Shown in pieces: positions 33,848 through 42,902 of a stretch of 64,000 nt of DNA. The translations under genes were made by a program, and so were the position numbers. The notes beneath the pieces are model-generated. The model had not been told where the DNA came from, ran no database searches, and worked only from the letters and a program-made list of their open reading frames with translations. The first letter of the stretch is position 1. Every line of letters starts with the position of its first letter. The DNA is from Actinacidiphila alni (GTDB lineage: Bacteria; Actinomycetota; Actinomycetes; Streptomycetales; Streptomycetaceae): assembly GCF_900112845.1 (NCBI RefSeq), contig NZ_FONG01000003.1, positions 186,001 to 250,000 of the forward strand, in the 5' to 3' direction.

Positions 33848-36800
33848 TCATTGGACGAAGCAGGTCTTGGGCCGGTCCGGCGCGGGATCGCCGAAGACGG
33901 CGTTGGTGCAGGCCGTGCCGCCGGTGAAGGTGCCGTAGGCGTAGCGGCCTGCGGCTCCGAAGGCGACCTCGTGCGTTCCGGTGAAGACGCAGCCGGCGGT
34001 CTCCGCCGCGCACGGCGTCCATGTGGTGGCCGCCGGCGGCGGTGCGGTCAATGAACAGGACTTGGACACGTTGGTGATGGGGTCGCCGAACACCGTGTTG
34101 GTGCATGCGACGCTGCCGGTCGCGGTGGTGTAGGCGTACTTGCCTTGTGCGCCGAAGGCGACGGTCTGGGTGCCGCTGAAGGAACAGTTTCCCGTCTCGA
34201 CGGCGCAGGACTGCCAGACCCCGGTGGCGGGTGGCGCGGTCTGTGCGTAACAGACCTTGGACACACCCTGGTCGGGGTCGCCGAACACCGTGTTGGTGCA
34301 TGCGACGCTGCCGGTCGCGGTGGTGTAGGCGTACTTGCCTTGTGCGCCGAACGCGACGGTCTGGGTGCCGCTGACGGCACAGGTGCCCGTTTCGGCGGCG
34401 CAGCGCGTCCAGGTGCCAGGCAGCGACGAGGTCGCGGCGGGTACGAGCGAGCCGGTGAAGTGCCAATTGCCGGAACCGACGGCGTACGTGGTGTCGGTGC
34501 CGGTGGTGTTCTGCTGCGTGGCACCGCCGGCGGGGCTGACGGACGTGGCGCCGCCCTGCCCGAAGTGCGGGACGTGCACGGTCGCGGTCGCGCCGACCGG
34601 GACGGTGACGTCCAGTGCGATCCGGGTTCCGGTGACCGTCCAGGAGGAGGCGACGGTGCCGCGTACGGTGTCGACGGAGGCCGCCACGTGCTGCAGCCCC
34701 TCGGGAATGCGGGGGTTGACGTCCACGGTGGCGTAGCCGGGTGCGGCCGGCTGGATCCCGGCGAGCCGGGTGTAGAGAGAGGCGTTGATCCCGCCGAACA
34801 TGGCGTGGTCATGGGTCTCCATGGACGAGGCGTACGTCCACTCCTCCCAGTCCGTCGTCGCGCCCTTGCCGATTTCGTAGCCGAAGCCCGGGTAGCTCGT
34901 CTGGTCCAGGACCGTCATCGCCACATCGGTGCGGCCGATCTCGGTGAGCGCGTCCATCAGGTAACGGGTGCCGAAGATCCCGGTGTTGAGATGACCGCCG
35001 TTGGTGGTGAGGATCGTGTCGACCAGCCGCGCGCCGACGGCCGCGACGTCGGCGGCGGGCACCATGCCGAAGGCGAGCGGAAGGATGGCAGTGGTCTGGC
35101 TTCCGTCGCCGTAGCTCGCGCCGTCGGCGTTGAGGAATCTCTGGTTGAACGCCTGCTTGATGGCGTCGGCGACCTGCGCGAAGTGCGTGGCGTCGGCGCT
35201 CTGACCGAGCGCGGTCGCCGCCTTAGCGACGTCCTGCGCCTGGACGTACGACAACGCCGTGTTCACGATGGGGACTTCGCTGGTGCAGTTGCCGGCACCC
35301 GGGCTTCCCATGCCGCCGTTGGCGTTGCCGCTGAGATCGGGTGGCCACCAGTCGCCGAAGCCGGTGGTCCAGATGTGGCCGGGCACGGCCGCCGCACCGT
35401 CGTCCACGAACTTCTTCATCAGCGGATACGTCGCCGCGAGCGTCGCCCTGTCGCCGTACTGCTGGTAGAGGGTCCAGGCCAGGGTGATCTGGTCGCCGCC
35501 CATGTCGGGTTGCAGGGCGTTGCCGCCGTCGCTGGGCAGCGCGGTGCCGGGCGGCATGTCCCGCAGATAGTTGATGTAGTAGGTGTCCATGCCGAATTCG
35601 ACGGTGGACGCGTCGTGGTACGCCTGTACGTCCATGCCGGGCGGTGTCCGCTCGTCGCGCACCGGATTGTCGGTGGGCGTGCTCATCGAATTGTTGAGGA
35701 TCGTCCAGCGGTTGTTCTGCCAGATCCTGTTGAGCAGCGCGTCGGAGGAGGTGAAGGTGCCGGTGGAGGGGACGGAGGCGTGCACGACACGCGCCTGGAC
35801 ACTGCTCAGCGTGGGAGTCTGCGGGTCCCCGGTGACCTGGAGATAGCGGAAGCCGTGATAGGTGAAGCGCGGCTCGTAGACCTCCGTCGATCCGGTGCCG
35901 GCCAGCGTGAAGGCGTCGGTGGAGCGGGCGTTGCGGTTGGTCGTGGTGTCGATCGTGCCGTTGCCGAGCAACTCTTCGGCGGTGCGCATCGTAACGGTCG
36001 CGCCTGCCGGACCCTGGGTGCGCAGCACCTCCCAGCCCGCGATGTTCTGGCCGAAGTCGTAGACGTAGACGCCCGGTTGCGGCTGGGTGAGCTTCACCGC
36101 GCCGAGGGTCTGTGCGACGGTGATCGGCGGCATGGTGTCCGCCTGGAGCGCTCCGCTGGGTGCGGCGACCTGCCGCACCTGCTGCCAGCCGCTGTCGTCG
36201 TAGCCGGGCCCGTCCCAGCCGGTCCGCTCGAGGCGGGCGTCGTAGGACTCGCCGTGGTAGATGCTGTCGCCGGTGATCGGTCCGGTCGCCCACTTCCACG
36301 TGCCGTCGGTCGTGATCGCCTGGTGGCTGCCGTCGGTGTAGGTGACGTCGATGTACAGCAGGGCCTGTTTGGGGCCGGTCCACCGGAAGCCGTACGGGCT
36401 GAAGTTCGCGTCGTAGCCGTTGCCGAGCCACAGCCCGGCGGCATTGGCGCCCTGCCGGAGATCGCCGGTCACGTCGTAGGTCGCGTACAGATCGCGCTTG
36501 TCGTACGGCGTGCTCGCCGGGGTGAGCACGCGGTCACCGACCTTGGCCCCGTTGAGGCGCAGTTCGTAGAAGCCCAGCCCGAAGGCGTACGCGCGGGCCT
36601 TCGCGACCGGCTTGGCCAGGGTGAAGCCGGTGCGCAGCAACGGGGCGGTGACCGTACTGGAGGAGGGACTGATCCACTGTGCGCCGTGCCAGTCGGCGGC
36701 GCTGAGCAGGCCCGTCTCCCAGTGCGCGGGAGCGCTCCACGCGGAGGCGGCGCCGTGCACGTCCCGCACCCGCACCGCCCAGTAGTAGGTGCGCTGCGAC

Positions 36801-37159
36801 ACGAGCGCGGGCCCGCCGTAGGCGACGGCCACCGAGTTGCCCGACGCGACCTCGCCGCTGTCCCACACATTGCCGTTCTCCGCGGTCAGCGCGCTGACGC
36901 TGTCGGCCACCAGAATCCGGTAGGACGACTGCTGTTCGCCGTTGACGGGGGAGGTGAGCCGCCAGCTCAGCGCCGGACGCGGATCGTCGATGCCCAGCGG
37001 ATCGGTGGTGTTGTCGGCCTGGAGGCCGCTCACCGACACCTCGCCGGCGGTGGGTGCGGCCGACGCGGATCCGGGCAGCACGACACAGGCCAGTACGAGG
37101 CCGAGGAGCGCGGCCAGCCGTACGCCGGCCGCACGTACGGGGCGTCGGCGCCCGTTCAC
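33848..37159 (-). CDS. Secreted alpha-L-rhamnosidase (GH78) with three C-terminal repeats
   Basis: An 1103-residue exported glycoside hydrolase. Signal peptide (about 1-36), N-terminal fibronectin-like domain (WRLTSPVNGEQQSSYRILVA), rhamnosidase N domain with AYAFGLGFYELRLNG, concanavalin-like domain (YVYDFGQNIAGWEV), (alpha/alpha)6 catalytic barrel with the acid motif RDERTPPGMDVQ (about residue 500) and WEEWTYAS ... HAMFGG (general base, about 773), then the C-terminal beta domain. Three Cys-rich repeats of about 60 residues follow (about 915-1103). It releases rhamnose from plant glycosides or pectin. GTG 37159 overlaps the stop of the upstream SGNH gene, forming an operon. Confidence 0.93.
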   Translation of the reverse strand: MNGRRRPVRAAGVRLAALLGLVLACVVLPGSASAAPTAGEVSVSGLQADNTTDPLGIDDPRPALSWRLTSPVNGEQQSSYRILVADSVSALTAENGNVWDSGEVASGNSVAVAYGGPALVSQRTYYWAVRVRDVHGAASAWSAPAHWETGLLSAADWHGAQWISPSSSTVTAPLLRTGFTLAKPVAKARAYAFGLGFYELRLNGAKVGDRVLTPASTPYDKRDLYATYDVTGDLRQGANAAGLWLGNGYDANFSPYGFRWTGPKQALLYIDVTYTDGSHQAITTDGTWKWATGPITGDSIYHGESYDARLERTGWDGPGYDDSGWQQVRQVAAPSGALQADTMPPITVAQTLGAVKLTQPQPGVYVYDFGQNIAGWEVLRTQGPAGATVTMRTAEELLGNGTIDTTTNRNARSTDAFTLAGTGSTEVYEPRFTYHGFRYLQVTGDPQTPTLSSVQARVVHASVPSTGTFTSSDALLNRIWQNNRWTILNNSMSTPTDNPVRDERTPPGMDVQAYHDASTVEFGMDTYYINYLRDMPPGTALPSDGGNALQPDMGGDQITLAWTLYQQYGDRATLAATYPLMKKFVDDGAAAVPGHIWTTGFGDWWPPDLSGNANGGMGSPGAGNCTSEVPIVNTALSYVQAQDVAKAATALGQSADATHFAQVADAIKQAFNQRFLNADGASYGDGSQTTAILPLAFGMVPAADVAAVGARLVDTILTTNGGHLNTGIFGTRYLMDALTEIGRTDVAMTVLDQTSYPGFGYEIGKGATTDWEEWTYASSMETHDHAMFGGINASLYTRLAGIQPAAPGYATVDVNPRIPEGLQHVAASVDTVRGTVASSWTVTGTRIALDVTVPVGATATVHVPHFGQGGATSVSPAGGATQQNTTGTDTTYAVGSGNWHFTGSLVPAATSSLPGTWTRCAAETGTCAVSGTQTVAFGAQGKYAYTTATGSVACTNTVFGDPDQGVSKVCYAQTAPPATGVWQSCAVETGNCSFSGTQTVAFGAQGKYAYTTATGSVACTNTVFGDPITNVSKSCSLTAPPPAATTWTPCAAETAGCVFTGTHEVAFGAAGRYAYGTFTGGTACTNAVFGDPAPDRPKTCFVQ
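33850..34425 (-). repeat. Three Cys-rich repeats in the rhamnosidase tail
   Basis: The coding DNA contains three tandem units of about 190 bp. The first two (about 34061-34220 and 34256-34415) are nearly identical over more than 100 bp, including the run encoding AFGAQGKYAYTTATGSVACT; the third (33850-34040) is diverged. Each unit encodes four or five Cys and a GDP motif. The recent copy suggests ongoing duplication or gene conversion. Confidence 0.85.
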
Positions 37160-38313
37160 GCCAGGCTCCACTGCTGGTTGGTCCCGCCGTTGCAGTCCCA
37201 CAGCTGGAGCCGGGTGCCGTCGGCGGTCGAGAAGGCCGGGTCGTCGAGGCACCGCCCGGAGGCGGGGTTGCGCAGACCGCCGTCGTACGGCTGCCACTGC
37301 TGGTTGCCGCCGCCGTTGCAGTCCCACAGTTCGACCGGGGAGCCGTTGTCGGTGGCGGCGCCGGTCACGTCCAGGCATTTGCCCTGCGCCCGTACGGTGC
37401 CGTCCTGCCCGGAGGTCCACACCTGGGCCACCGTGCCGTTGCACGTCCACAGCTGGACGGGCGTACCGTTCGCGGCCGAACCGGCGTTCAGGTCCAGGCA
37501 CTTGCCCGCCATGCCCGACTTGAGGACGCCGGTCACGGGCTGCGGAGCCCGCAGCCATCCGGCGTTTGCCGCGGCCCGCACCCCGGCGTGCCACGCGTCG
37601 GCCATCTTCCGGTAGCCGGTGTCATTGGGGTGCACCTGATCGGCGAGGTCCGCGGTGGTGAGGGCGCCCATGTCGACGAAGCCGACGTGCCGGCCCGCCG
37701 CCTGTTCGCTCGCCACGATGTCGCGCACCGCCGCGTCGTACGCCGGCTCGGCCTGCGCGACCTGCGGCGACGTCGAGGGCGGCAGATCGGCGAGCAGGAC
37801 GGTCGCCGTCGGATCGTCGGCGAGGACCCGGTCCACAAGGGCGTGCAGCCGATCGGGCGCGGTCGCCACCTGGTACCCCTGGATCAGGTCGTTGGTGCCG
37901 AGCATCAGCGTGACCAGATTCGGCTTGTACGTGGACAGCGTCGTATCGGCGAGGGCGGCGATCTGGTCGATGCGCCAGCCTTGGTGCCCTTCGTTGTCCG
38001 GATCGGACATGGTGCCGCTGCGCATCGAGCCGACGAAATCCAGGGTGTACCCGTCACCGGTCAAGTCCCCGGCCAGCGCGGCGCGGTAGCCGTTGCCGGT
38101 ACTGCTGGCCTCGCCCCAGGTGATGGAGTCACCGAGCGGTTCGAGACGCAGCGGTACGGTCGTGGCGTCGGCGGCGGTGACCGTCGCGGGTCCGGACCGT
38201 ACCGCCCGCGCGGGAGGCGTGTCCGCCGCATGCGCGGAGGGGGCGGCGCCGCACAGCACACCGGCGCCGGCCAGCGCGGCGGCCATGACCGCCGACAGAG
38301 GGCCTCTTCTCAT
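37156..38313 (-). CDS. Secreted SGNH/GDSL hydrolase with ricin-type (CBM13) lectin domain
   Basis: A 385-residue exported esterase-like protein. Signal peptide (about 1-29); SGNH fold with block I LGDSITWGEASS (Ser), block III GTNDLIQG (Asn) and block V ADQVHPNDTGY (Asp/His dyad). C-terminal beta-trefoil (about 255-385) with three QxW units (AQVW, NQQWQ, NQQWS) and GKCLDLN / GKCLDVT. Such enzymes usually remove acetyl groups from plant polysaccharides. It is the first gene of a two-gene operon with the rhamnosidase, consistent with joint attack on a decorated rhamnose-containing polymer. Confidence 0.92.
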   Translation of the reverse strand: MRRGPLSAVMAAALAGAGVLCGAAPSAHAADTPPARAVRSGPATVTAADATTVPLRLEPLGDSITWGEASSTGNGYRAALAGDLTGDGYTLDFVGSMRSGTMSDPDNEGHQGWRIDQIAALADTTLSTYKPNLVTLMLGTNDLIQGYQVATAPDRLHALVDRVLADDPTATVLLADLPPSTSPQVAQAEPAYDAAVRDIVASEQAAGRHVGFVDMGALTTADLADQVHPNDTGYRKMADAWHAGVRAAANAGWLRAPQPVTGVLKSGMAGKCLDLNAGSAANGTPVQLWTCNGTVAQVWTSGQDGTVRAQGKCLDVTGAATDNGSPVELWDCNGGGNQQWQPYDGGLRNPASGRCLDDPAFSTADGTRLQLWDCNGGTNQQWSLA

Positions 38314-38956
38314 GTCGCGTACTCTCCTCGGGCTCAGGGAGGTTGGGGGGAACGTGACAGGCGCCGCCGGGACGGCCGGCGGTCGGCCGGGCGTCAGTGT
38401 GAGGTCGTGTTCGGATCCGAGTCAATGACTCACGCAAGGCCACTTTTCCGCACGGGATGCCACCGCTTCACGGTCATGTCGATGACCGGCGGTTTTGATC
38501 GATTCATTGGATCAGCGTGCGAGAAGAAATCCGCAAGCTGGCTGAATGGTGAGGTCGTGACCGGAGTGAGCGTGCTCAATAATTGAACGATTCAAGGCCA
38601 TCCCGCCGCGGTTCGCGGGTCGGACGCGGGCCGGGTTCTGGACCAGCCGCAGGGCCGCTCCGCGATGTCGGTCGACGACGTACGGCGACCAACGGTCGGA
38701 CGATCCGAAAGCCGCGCCATCGCGTCGACCGTGTCCTCGACCGGGCCGTCGAGCATGTCGACGGCGGTCCATAGTGTGATGCCAAGAAGCTAACAATTGT
38801 GCCAGCAACATCTAACGACTGTTATGTTCTTGATGGAGCGACGCGTGTCCAACAGCCCTTCCTTGCGGGGCTCCGCGTGTCGGCCGGGGGTGATCAGGAC
38901 GTGTGGGTCATGGCGATGCCGGACCTCGACCCTGCGCCGGTGTCGGGGACGGAAGC
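38314..38956. other. 643-bp intergenic region between divergent SGNH and MFS genes
   Basis: No convincing gene. It should hold two divergent promoters. I note an imperfect dyad TGATC-N9-GATCA at 38496-38514, near TTCATTGGATCA, and an AACA...TGTT pair around 38792-38825. Small open frames at 38583-38774 and 38576-38785 are mutually antisense, low in recognisable content, and not called. Confidence 0.5.
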
Positions 38957-40180
38957 GTGAGGGCGGCCGGCCCCTCGGCTGCCGCCGACATTCCGGTCGC
39001 GGGGCCCGCGATGTCGCCGTGGCGTTTCGTCGTGGCCTTCGGCACGGTCAGCATGCTGGCCGACTTCGTCTACGAGGGCGCGCGCTCGGTCACCGGTCCG
39101 CTGCTCGCGTCATTGGGGGCCTCGTCCCTGGTCGTCGGCGTCGTCACCGGCGTGGGCGAGGCAGCGGCCCTGGTGCTCAGGCTCGTGTCGGGTCCGTTGG
39201 CCGACCGCAAGCGGAGATTCTGGGCTTGGACGGTCGCCGGATACGTCCTGACGGTCGTCACGGTGCCGGTCCTCGGTCTTCCCGGAACGCTGTGGGCGGC
39301 GAGCCTGCTGGTGATCGCCGAGCGCGTCGGCAAAGCCGTCCGCAGCCCGGCCAAGGACACCCTCCTCTCGCACGCCACCGCCGTGACCGGCCGTGGCCGC
39401 GGCTTCGCCGTGCACGAGGCGATGGACCAAGTCGGCGCTCTGATCGGCCCGTTGGCCGTGGCCGGTGTACTGGCTGTCAGCGGTGGCCGGTACGGCCCGG
39501 CGCTCGGCGTGCTGGCCGCCCCCGGCGTCGCAGCGCTGGCCGTACTGGCGTGGCTGCGTGCTCGGGTGCCGGAACCTGTTGCGTACGAGCCGATGGGCAC
39601 CGCGCCGTCCACCGGGGCCGGGCAAGGTGTCGGCCTGCGGCTGCCACGGGAGTTCTGGTCCTACGCCGCGTTCACCGCGGCCACGCTCACCGGCTTCGCG
39701 ACCTTCGGAGTGCTCTCCTACCACCTCGTCCAGCGCCACCTGGTGCCCACCGCCGGGGTGCCGGTGCTGTACGCCGCCGCGATGGGCGCCGACGCGCTGG
39801 CGGCGCTCGGGACCGGCTGGGCGTACGACCGGGTCGGCCCGCGGACCCTGGCGGTGCTTCCCCTGCTGGCCGCCGTCGTACCCGTGCTGGCGTTCACGAA
39901 CACCGTCGCCCTGGTGGTGATCGGCGCCCTGCTGTGGGGCGCGGCGATGGGGGTCCAGGAGTCCACTCTGCGTGCCACCGTCGCCGACCTGGTGCCGCCC
40001 GGCCGACGCGCGACCGCGTACGGGCTGTTCGCCGCGGTCATGGGCGTAGCCACCGCGCTCGGCGGCGTCCTGGCCGGTGCTCTCTACGCGTACTCGATTC
40101 CCGCCCTGATCACGGTGACCGTCGCCGTCCAGGCGGTCGCCCTCGGCCTGTTCGCCATGGCCGGGCCGCGCCATGGGTGA
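38957..40180 (+). CDS. MFS transporter
   Basis: A 407-residue membrane protein with about 12 transmembrane segments. Landmarks: MLADFVYEGARSVTGPLLASLGAS (TM1-2 loop), GPLADRKRRFWAW (motif A), RSPAKDTLLS and RGFAVHEAMDQVGALIGPL, typical of a family of small uncharacterised actinobacterial MFS exporters. GTG 38957 is tentative; ATG 39011 (MSPWRF) is a shorter alternative. The truncated MFS piece at the right edge of the window belongs to the same family. Substrate unknown. Confidence 0.87.
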   Translation: MRAAGPSAAADIPVAGPAMSPWRFVVAFGTVSMLADFVYEGARSVTGPLLASLGASSLVVGVVTGVGEAAALVLRLVSGPLADRKRRFWAWTVAGYVLTVVTVPVLGLPGTLWAASLLVIAERVGKAVRSPAKDTLLSHATAVTGRGRGFAVHEAMDQVGALIGPLAVAGVLAVSGGRYGPALGVLAAPGVAALAVLAWLRARVPEPVAYEPMGTAPSTGAGQGVGLRLPREFWSYAAFTAATLTGFATFGVLSYHLVQRHLVPTAGVPVLYAAAMGADALAALGTGWAYDRVGPRTLAVLPLLAAVVPVLAFTNTVALVVIGALLWGAAMGVQESTLRATVADLVPPGRRATAYGLFAAVMGVATALGGVLAGALYAYSIPALITVTVAVQAVALGLFAMAGPRHG

Positions 40181-40280
40181 GCCGACGCGCGGCAGTACGC
40201 GTAGTGCAGATGGCACGAGATCGTCGCAGAATTGCAGGAAAGCTGCGTAAGCGGCAGATGAATGGAGGAGGCAGGACGAC

Positions 40281-41591
40281 GTGGCGCACGACGACGAACT
40301 GCTCGCACGGACGCGACACGATCTCGCACGGGCCGAAGAACGGCTTCGGCTGCTGTCCGACGCCAGCGTGGCGCTGGCGAGCATCCTCGACGCGGACGAG
40401 GCGCTGCGTCGGCTGGCGAGACTCACCGTGCCCTCGGTGGGGGACGCCTGCGTCATCGATCTCGTCGAGGAACGCCAGGTGCGGCGCGTCGCCGTCGTCC
40501 ATCGCGACTCCGGCGGGCCGCCGCCGGAGGGGCTCGGCGCTCCGACGCCCTGGCTCGACGACTCGGCGGCTCCACTGGCCAGGGTGCTCCGCGGCGCCGG
40601 CCCGGTGGTGGTGCACGATGTCTTCGCCCTGGAGCAGCCGGGAACCCTCGGGCGGAATCAGGACGACCTGTACCGTCGCCTCGACGCGCGGTCGGCCCTC
40701 ATCGTGCCGTTACAGGCGCGCCGTACCGTCCTCGGTGCGCTGAGCGTGTTCCGCGCGGCCCGGGCCGCGGAGTTCGACCGGGAGGACGTCGCCTTGGCGT
40801 CCGATCTCGGGCATCGTGCCGGACTCGCGTTGGAGAACGCGCGCCTCTACGCCTTTCAGCGGCACACCGCCGAACAACTCCAGCGGTCGTTGCTGCCCGA
40901 CCTGTACGGACTCGGCCACCTCGAACTGGCCGCGCGCTACGTCCCTGCCAGAGAAGGTGCCGAGGTCGGCGGGGACTGGTACGACGCCTTCCCCCTCACC
41001 GACGGCTCCGCCGTCCTGGCCATCGGCGACGTCGTCGGCCACGATCTGACGGCCGCCGTTCGCATGGGTCAACTGCGCAACATGCTGCGTGCGTTGGCCT
41101 ACGACAGCGGCGACTCGCCGGCCGGGGTGATGCGCCGGCTGGACGGGGTCATGCAGGGATTGAGCACCACGGAGCTGGTCACCTCGGTCATCGTCCGCGT
41201 GTACGCGCCGCCTGCAGGACCGTGGATCGCCCAGTGGACGAACGCCGGTCACCCGCCGCCTGTGCTGGCCGTTCCGGGAGCGGGCGGCCGTCTCCTGGAG
41301 GAGGGCCTGGCACCGGTCCTGGGGGTGGATCCCGCACTGGAACGCGGCGACGCCCTGGTGGTGCTCCCCGCGGGGGCGACCCTCCTGCTGTACACGGACG
41401 GGCTGATCGAGCGGCCGGGCGAGGACATCGGCCGGGGGCTGACACGGTTGCGCCAGCAGGCTGCCGCCCTGGCGGACCTGCCCTTGCCGCGGTTCTGCGA
41501 GGAGCTGCTCGCGCGGCTCACCGACGGCCATTACGACGACGTGGCGATTCTGGCGCTTCGGGTCCCGGGCCGTGCAACGACCGCGAGCTGA
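40281..41591 (+). CDS. GAF-domain PP2C-type serine phosphatase (RsbU-like)
   Basis: A 436-residue protein: N-terminal helix, GAF domain (about 25-190; ALIVPLQARRTVLGALSVF), then a SpoIIE/PP2C phosphatase domain (about 215-430). Metal-binding and core motifs: VGGDWYDAFPL, AIGDVVGHDLTAAVRMGQLR, TNAGHPPPVL, LLLYTDGLIERPG and DDVAILALR. Such phosphatases dephosphorylate anti-sigma antagonists in general stress signalling, common in large number in Streptomyces. GTG 40281 follows GGAGGAGGCAGGACGAC. Alone, with no sigma partner next to it. Confidence 0.92.
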   Translation: MAHDDELLARTRHDLARAEERLRLLSDASVALASILDADEALRRLARLTVPSVGDACVIDLVEERQVRRVAVVHRDSGGPPPEGLGAPTPWLDDSAAPLARVLRGAGPVVVHDVFALEQPGTLGRNQDDLYRRLDARSALIVPLQARRTVLGALSVFRAARAAEFDREDVALASDLGHRAGLALENARLYAFQRHTAEQLQRSLLPDLYGLGHLELAARYVPAREGAEVGGDWYDAFPLTDGSAVLAIGDVVGHDLTAAVRMGQLRNMLRALAYDSGDSPAGVMRRLDGVMQGLSTTELVTSVIVRVYAPPAGPWIAQWTNAGHPPPVLAVPGAGGRLLEEGLAPVLGVDPALERGDALVVLPAGATLLLYTDGLIERPGEDIGRGLTRLRQQAAALADLPLPRFCEELLARLTDGHYDDVAILALRVPGRATTAS

Positions 41592-41654
41592 TGCCTCGTC
41601 CGGGGCAGGTACGGCACACGGTCCGGAGGACGGGATCGCTCTCCTGACCGTTCG

Positions 41655-41918
41655 CTACCTTCTCCGCCGGGAGCGCTCCGCGGGTTGCGTGACGACCGAC
41701 AGCCAGGAGATCGCCCCGACGGCGACGGCGATGATCACGAGGGAGCCGAGAGGAAGAGGCCACACGAGTGCGACGACGCCCGCCAGTAGCGCACCGCCGA
41801 GAAGACAGAGGACCAGCATGGCGAGCATCGCCCCGAACTGACGCAGGCGGCGTGCCGAACCGGTGGGAGGCTGTTGCGGTCCCTCGGGCGACGGGGTCCG
41901 TGCGGGGCGTCCGGACAT
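41655..41918 (-). CDS. Small membrane protein under a fluoride riboswitch
   Basis: An 87-residue protein with a Pro/Arg-rich N-terminus and two hydrophobic helices (AMLAMLVLCLLGGALLAGVVALV and LGSLVIIAVAVGAISWL, both near 20 residues), ending in a basic tail RSRRRR. No family recognised. ATG 41918 follows GGTAGGAGAGCC, and the SD is part of the hairpin that follows the aptamer at 41937-41988. The riboswitch makes a fluoride-linked role likely, but the molecular function is unknown. Confidence 0.75.
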   Translation of the reverse strand: MSGRPARTPSPEGPQQPPTGSARRLRQFGAMLAMLVLCLLGGALLAGVVALVWPLPLGSLVIIAVAVGAISWLSVVTQPAERSRRRR

Positions 41919-41921
41919 GGC

Positions 41922-41988
41922 TCTCCTACCTTTGAAGGTAGGGACCGTTGGCGGCCGTCTGCCGCGGATGTCGGCGAGCCCCTCCGCC
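41922..41988 (-). promoter_or_regulatory. Fluoride riboswitch 1 (crcB motif) with SD hairpin
   Basis: Minus strand from 41988: GGCGGAGGGGCTCGCC (P1 stem-loop), CATCCGCGGC, a loop and GCCGC (P3), then CAACGGTCCCTACC ending at 41937. The loop GGGGCU can pair with the 3' GGUCCC to make the aptamer pseudoknot. The same 3' strand can pair instead with the SD region (CTACC with GGTAG, loop TTCAAA). Layout agrees with the published crcB motif. Confidence 0.9.
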
Positions 41989-42092
41989 GCACAACGGCAC
42001 GAGGCTACCGGATCCGGCGTGACAACACCGGCTTTCCGACGTCGACGGGTCATGGTTCGGCCGGATGCGTCATGACCGGTGCGGTCCGTGGG

Positions 42093-42701
42093 TCAGCGAG
42101 CCGCGGGCGTGTTCCACTGAGTGATCACCGGCCGGCCGTGTTCGCGGGTCAGCACGCTGAAGGACCCGACGGACAGTGAGAGCAGGCGGCCGGACTGCGG
42201 AGGCATTCCCAACCAGCGGGCCGACAGGATCCGCAGTATGTGGTCGTCGGCCACCATGGCCACATGACCGTGCTCCAGAAAGCGGCGTGCCCGAGCCAGC
42301 ACGCGATCGGCCCGGGCACCTACGTGGGCGAGACTCTCGCCGGGTGTACGGCCGGGGACGACACCGTCGTCCCAGAGCAGCCAGTCCGGATGGCCGGCGC
42401 GTTCCCTCGTCTCTGCGAGCGTCAGGCCCTCGTAGCCCCCGAAGTCCCATTCGGCGAGGTCGGGGTCGATGCATGTCTCGTGCCATCCGGCCAGCGAGGC
42501 GGTGTCGCGAGCCCGTGCCGGCGGACCCGTGAAGACGCTCAGAAAACGCCAGGCCGACAGCGCACGGCCCAGGGCGAGGGCCTGATTGGTACCGGTCGAG
42601 GTGAGCATCACCTCGCTGACCCCGGTATGGCGACCTGCTCTGCTCCATTGGGTCTCGCCGTGGCGTACGACGACGATGGCACCCACAGCACTGTGCGGCA
42701 A
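42093..42701 (-). CDS. Histidine phosphatase family protein under a fluoride riboswitch
   Basis: A 202-residue phosphoglycerate-mutase-like phosphatase: catalytic motif VVVRHGETQWS (RHG, residue about 14), ARDTASLAG, catalytic acid in AEWDFGGYEGL and second His in VAMVADDHILRIL (the usual HG is DH). Such enzymes act on phospho-sugars or phosphate esters. TTG 42701 is chosen because GGGAGG lies five bases upstream and forms the right arm of the riboswitch hairpin; GTG 42686 is an alternative. Fluoride control fits the idea that glycolytic phosphate esters pile up when enolase is blocked, but that is inference. Confidence 0.85.
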   Translation of the reverse strand: MPHSAVGAIVVVRHGETQWSRAGRHTGVSEVMLTSTGTNQALALGRALSAWRFLSVFTGPPARARDTASLAGWHETCIDPDLAEWDFGGYEGLTLAETRERAGHPDWLLWDDGVVPGRTPGESLAHVGARADRVLARARRFLEHGHVAMVADDHILRILSARWLGMPPQSGRLLSLSVGSFSVLTREHGRPVITQWNTPAAR

Positions 42702-42705
42702 CGCG

Positions 42706-42773
42706 GCCTCCCTACCTTTCGGTAGGGACCGTTGGCGGTTGCTCGTCCGCGGTTGTCGGCGGGCCCCTCCGCC
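42706..42773 (-). promoter_or_regulatory. Fluoride riboswitch 2 (crcB motif) with SD hairpin
   Basis: Minus strand from 42773: GGCGGAGGGGCCCGCC, then GACAACCGCGG (P3 left), CCGC (P3 right) and CAACGGTCCCTACC to 42721. Immediately after, GAAA and GGTAGGGAGG: CCCTACC pairs perfectly with GGTAGGG (7 bp, GNRA loop), enclosing the SD. Closely similar to riboswitch 1, with conserved spacing, so the two may be duplicates. Confidence 0.92.
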
Positions 42774-42902
42774 ATCGCGGGAACTGTACCTGAACCCGGT
42801 GCGCGTCAGGCACCGCTCGGCCACCGCGAGGTCCGCATATGAAGGGCCGGGAGGCCGTCATCGCTTACGGAGGACGGCAGGAGCTGTCGGTAAGGTGAGC
42901 GC

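Noticed and set aside
38576..38785. Small open frames on both strands in the gap before the MFS gene.
   Set aside because: They overlap each other, lack ribosome-binding sites and show no recognisable sequence.
42702..42902. Search for an eighth fluoride aptamer before the ChrB-like gene.
   Set aside because: No P1-P3-pseudoknot pattern on the + strand; the only motif there is riboswitch 2 on the minus strand.
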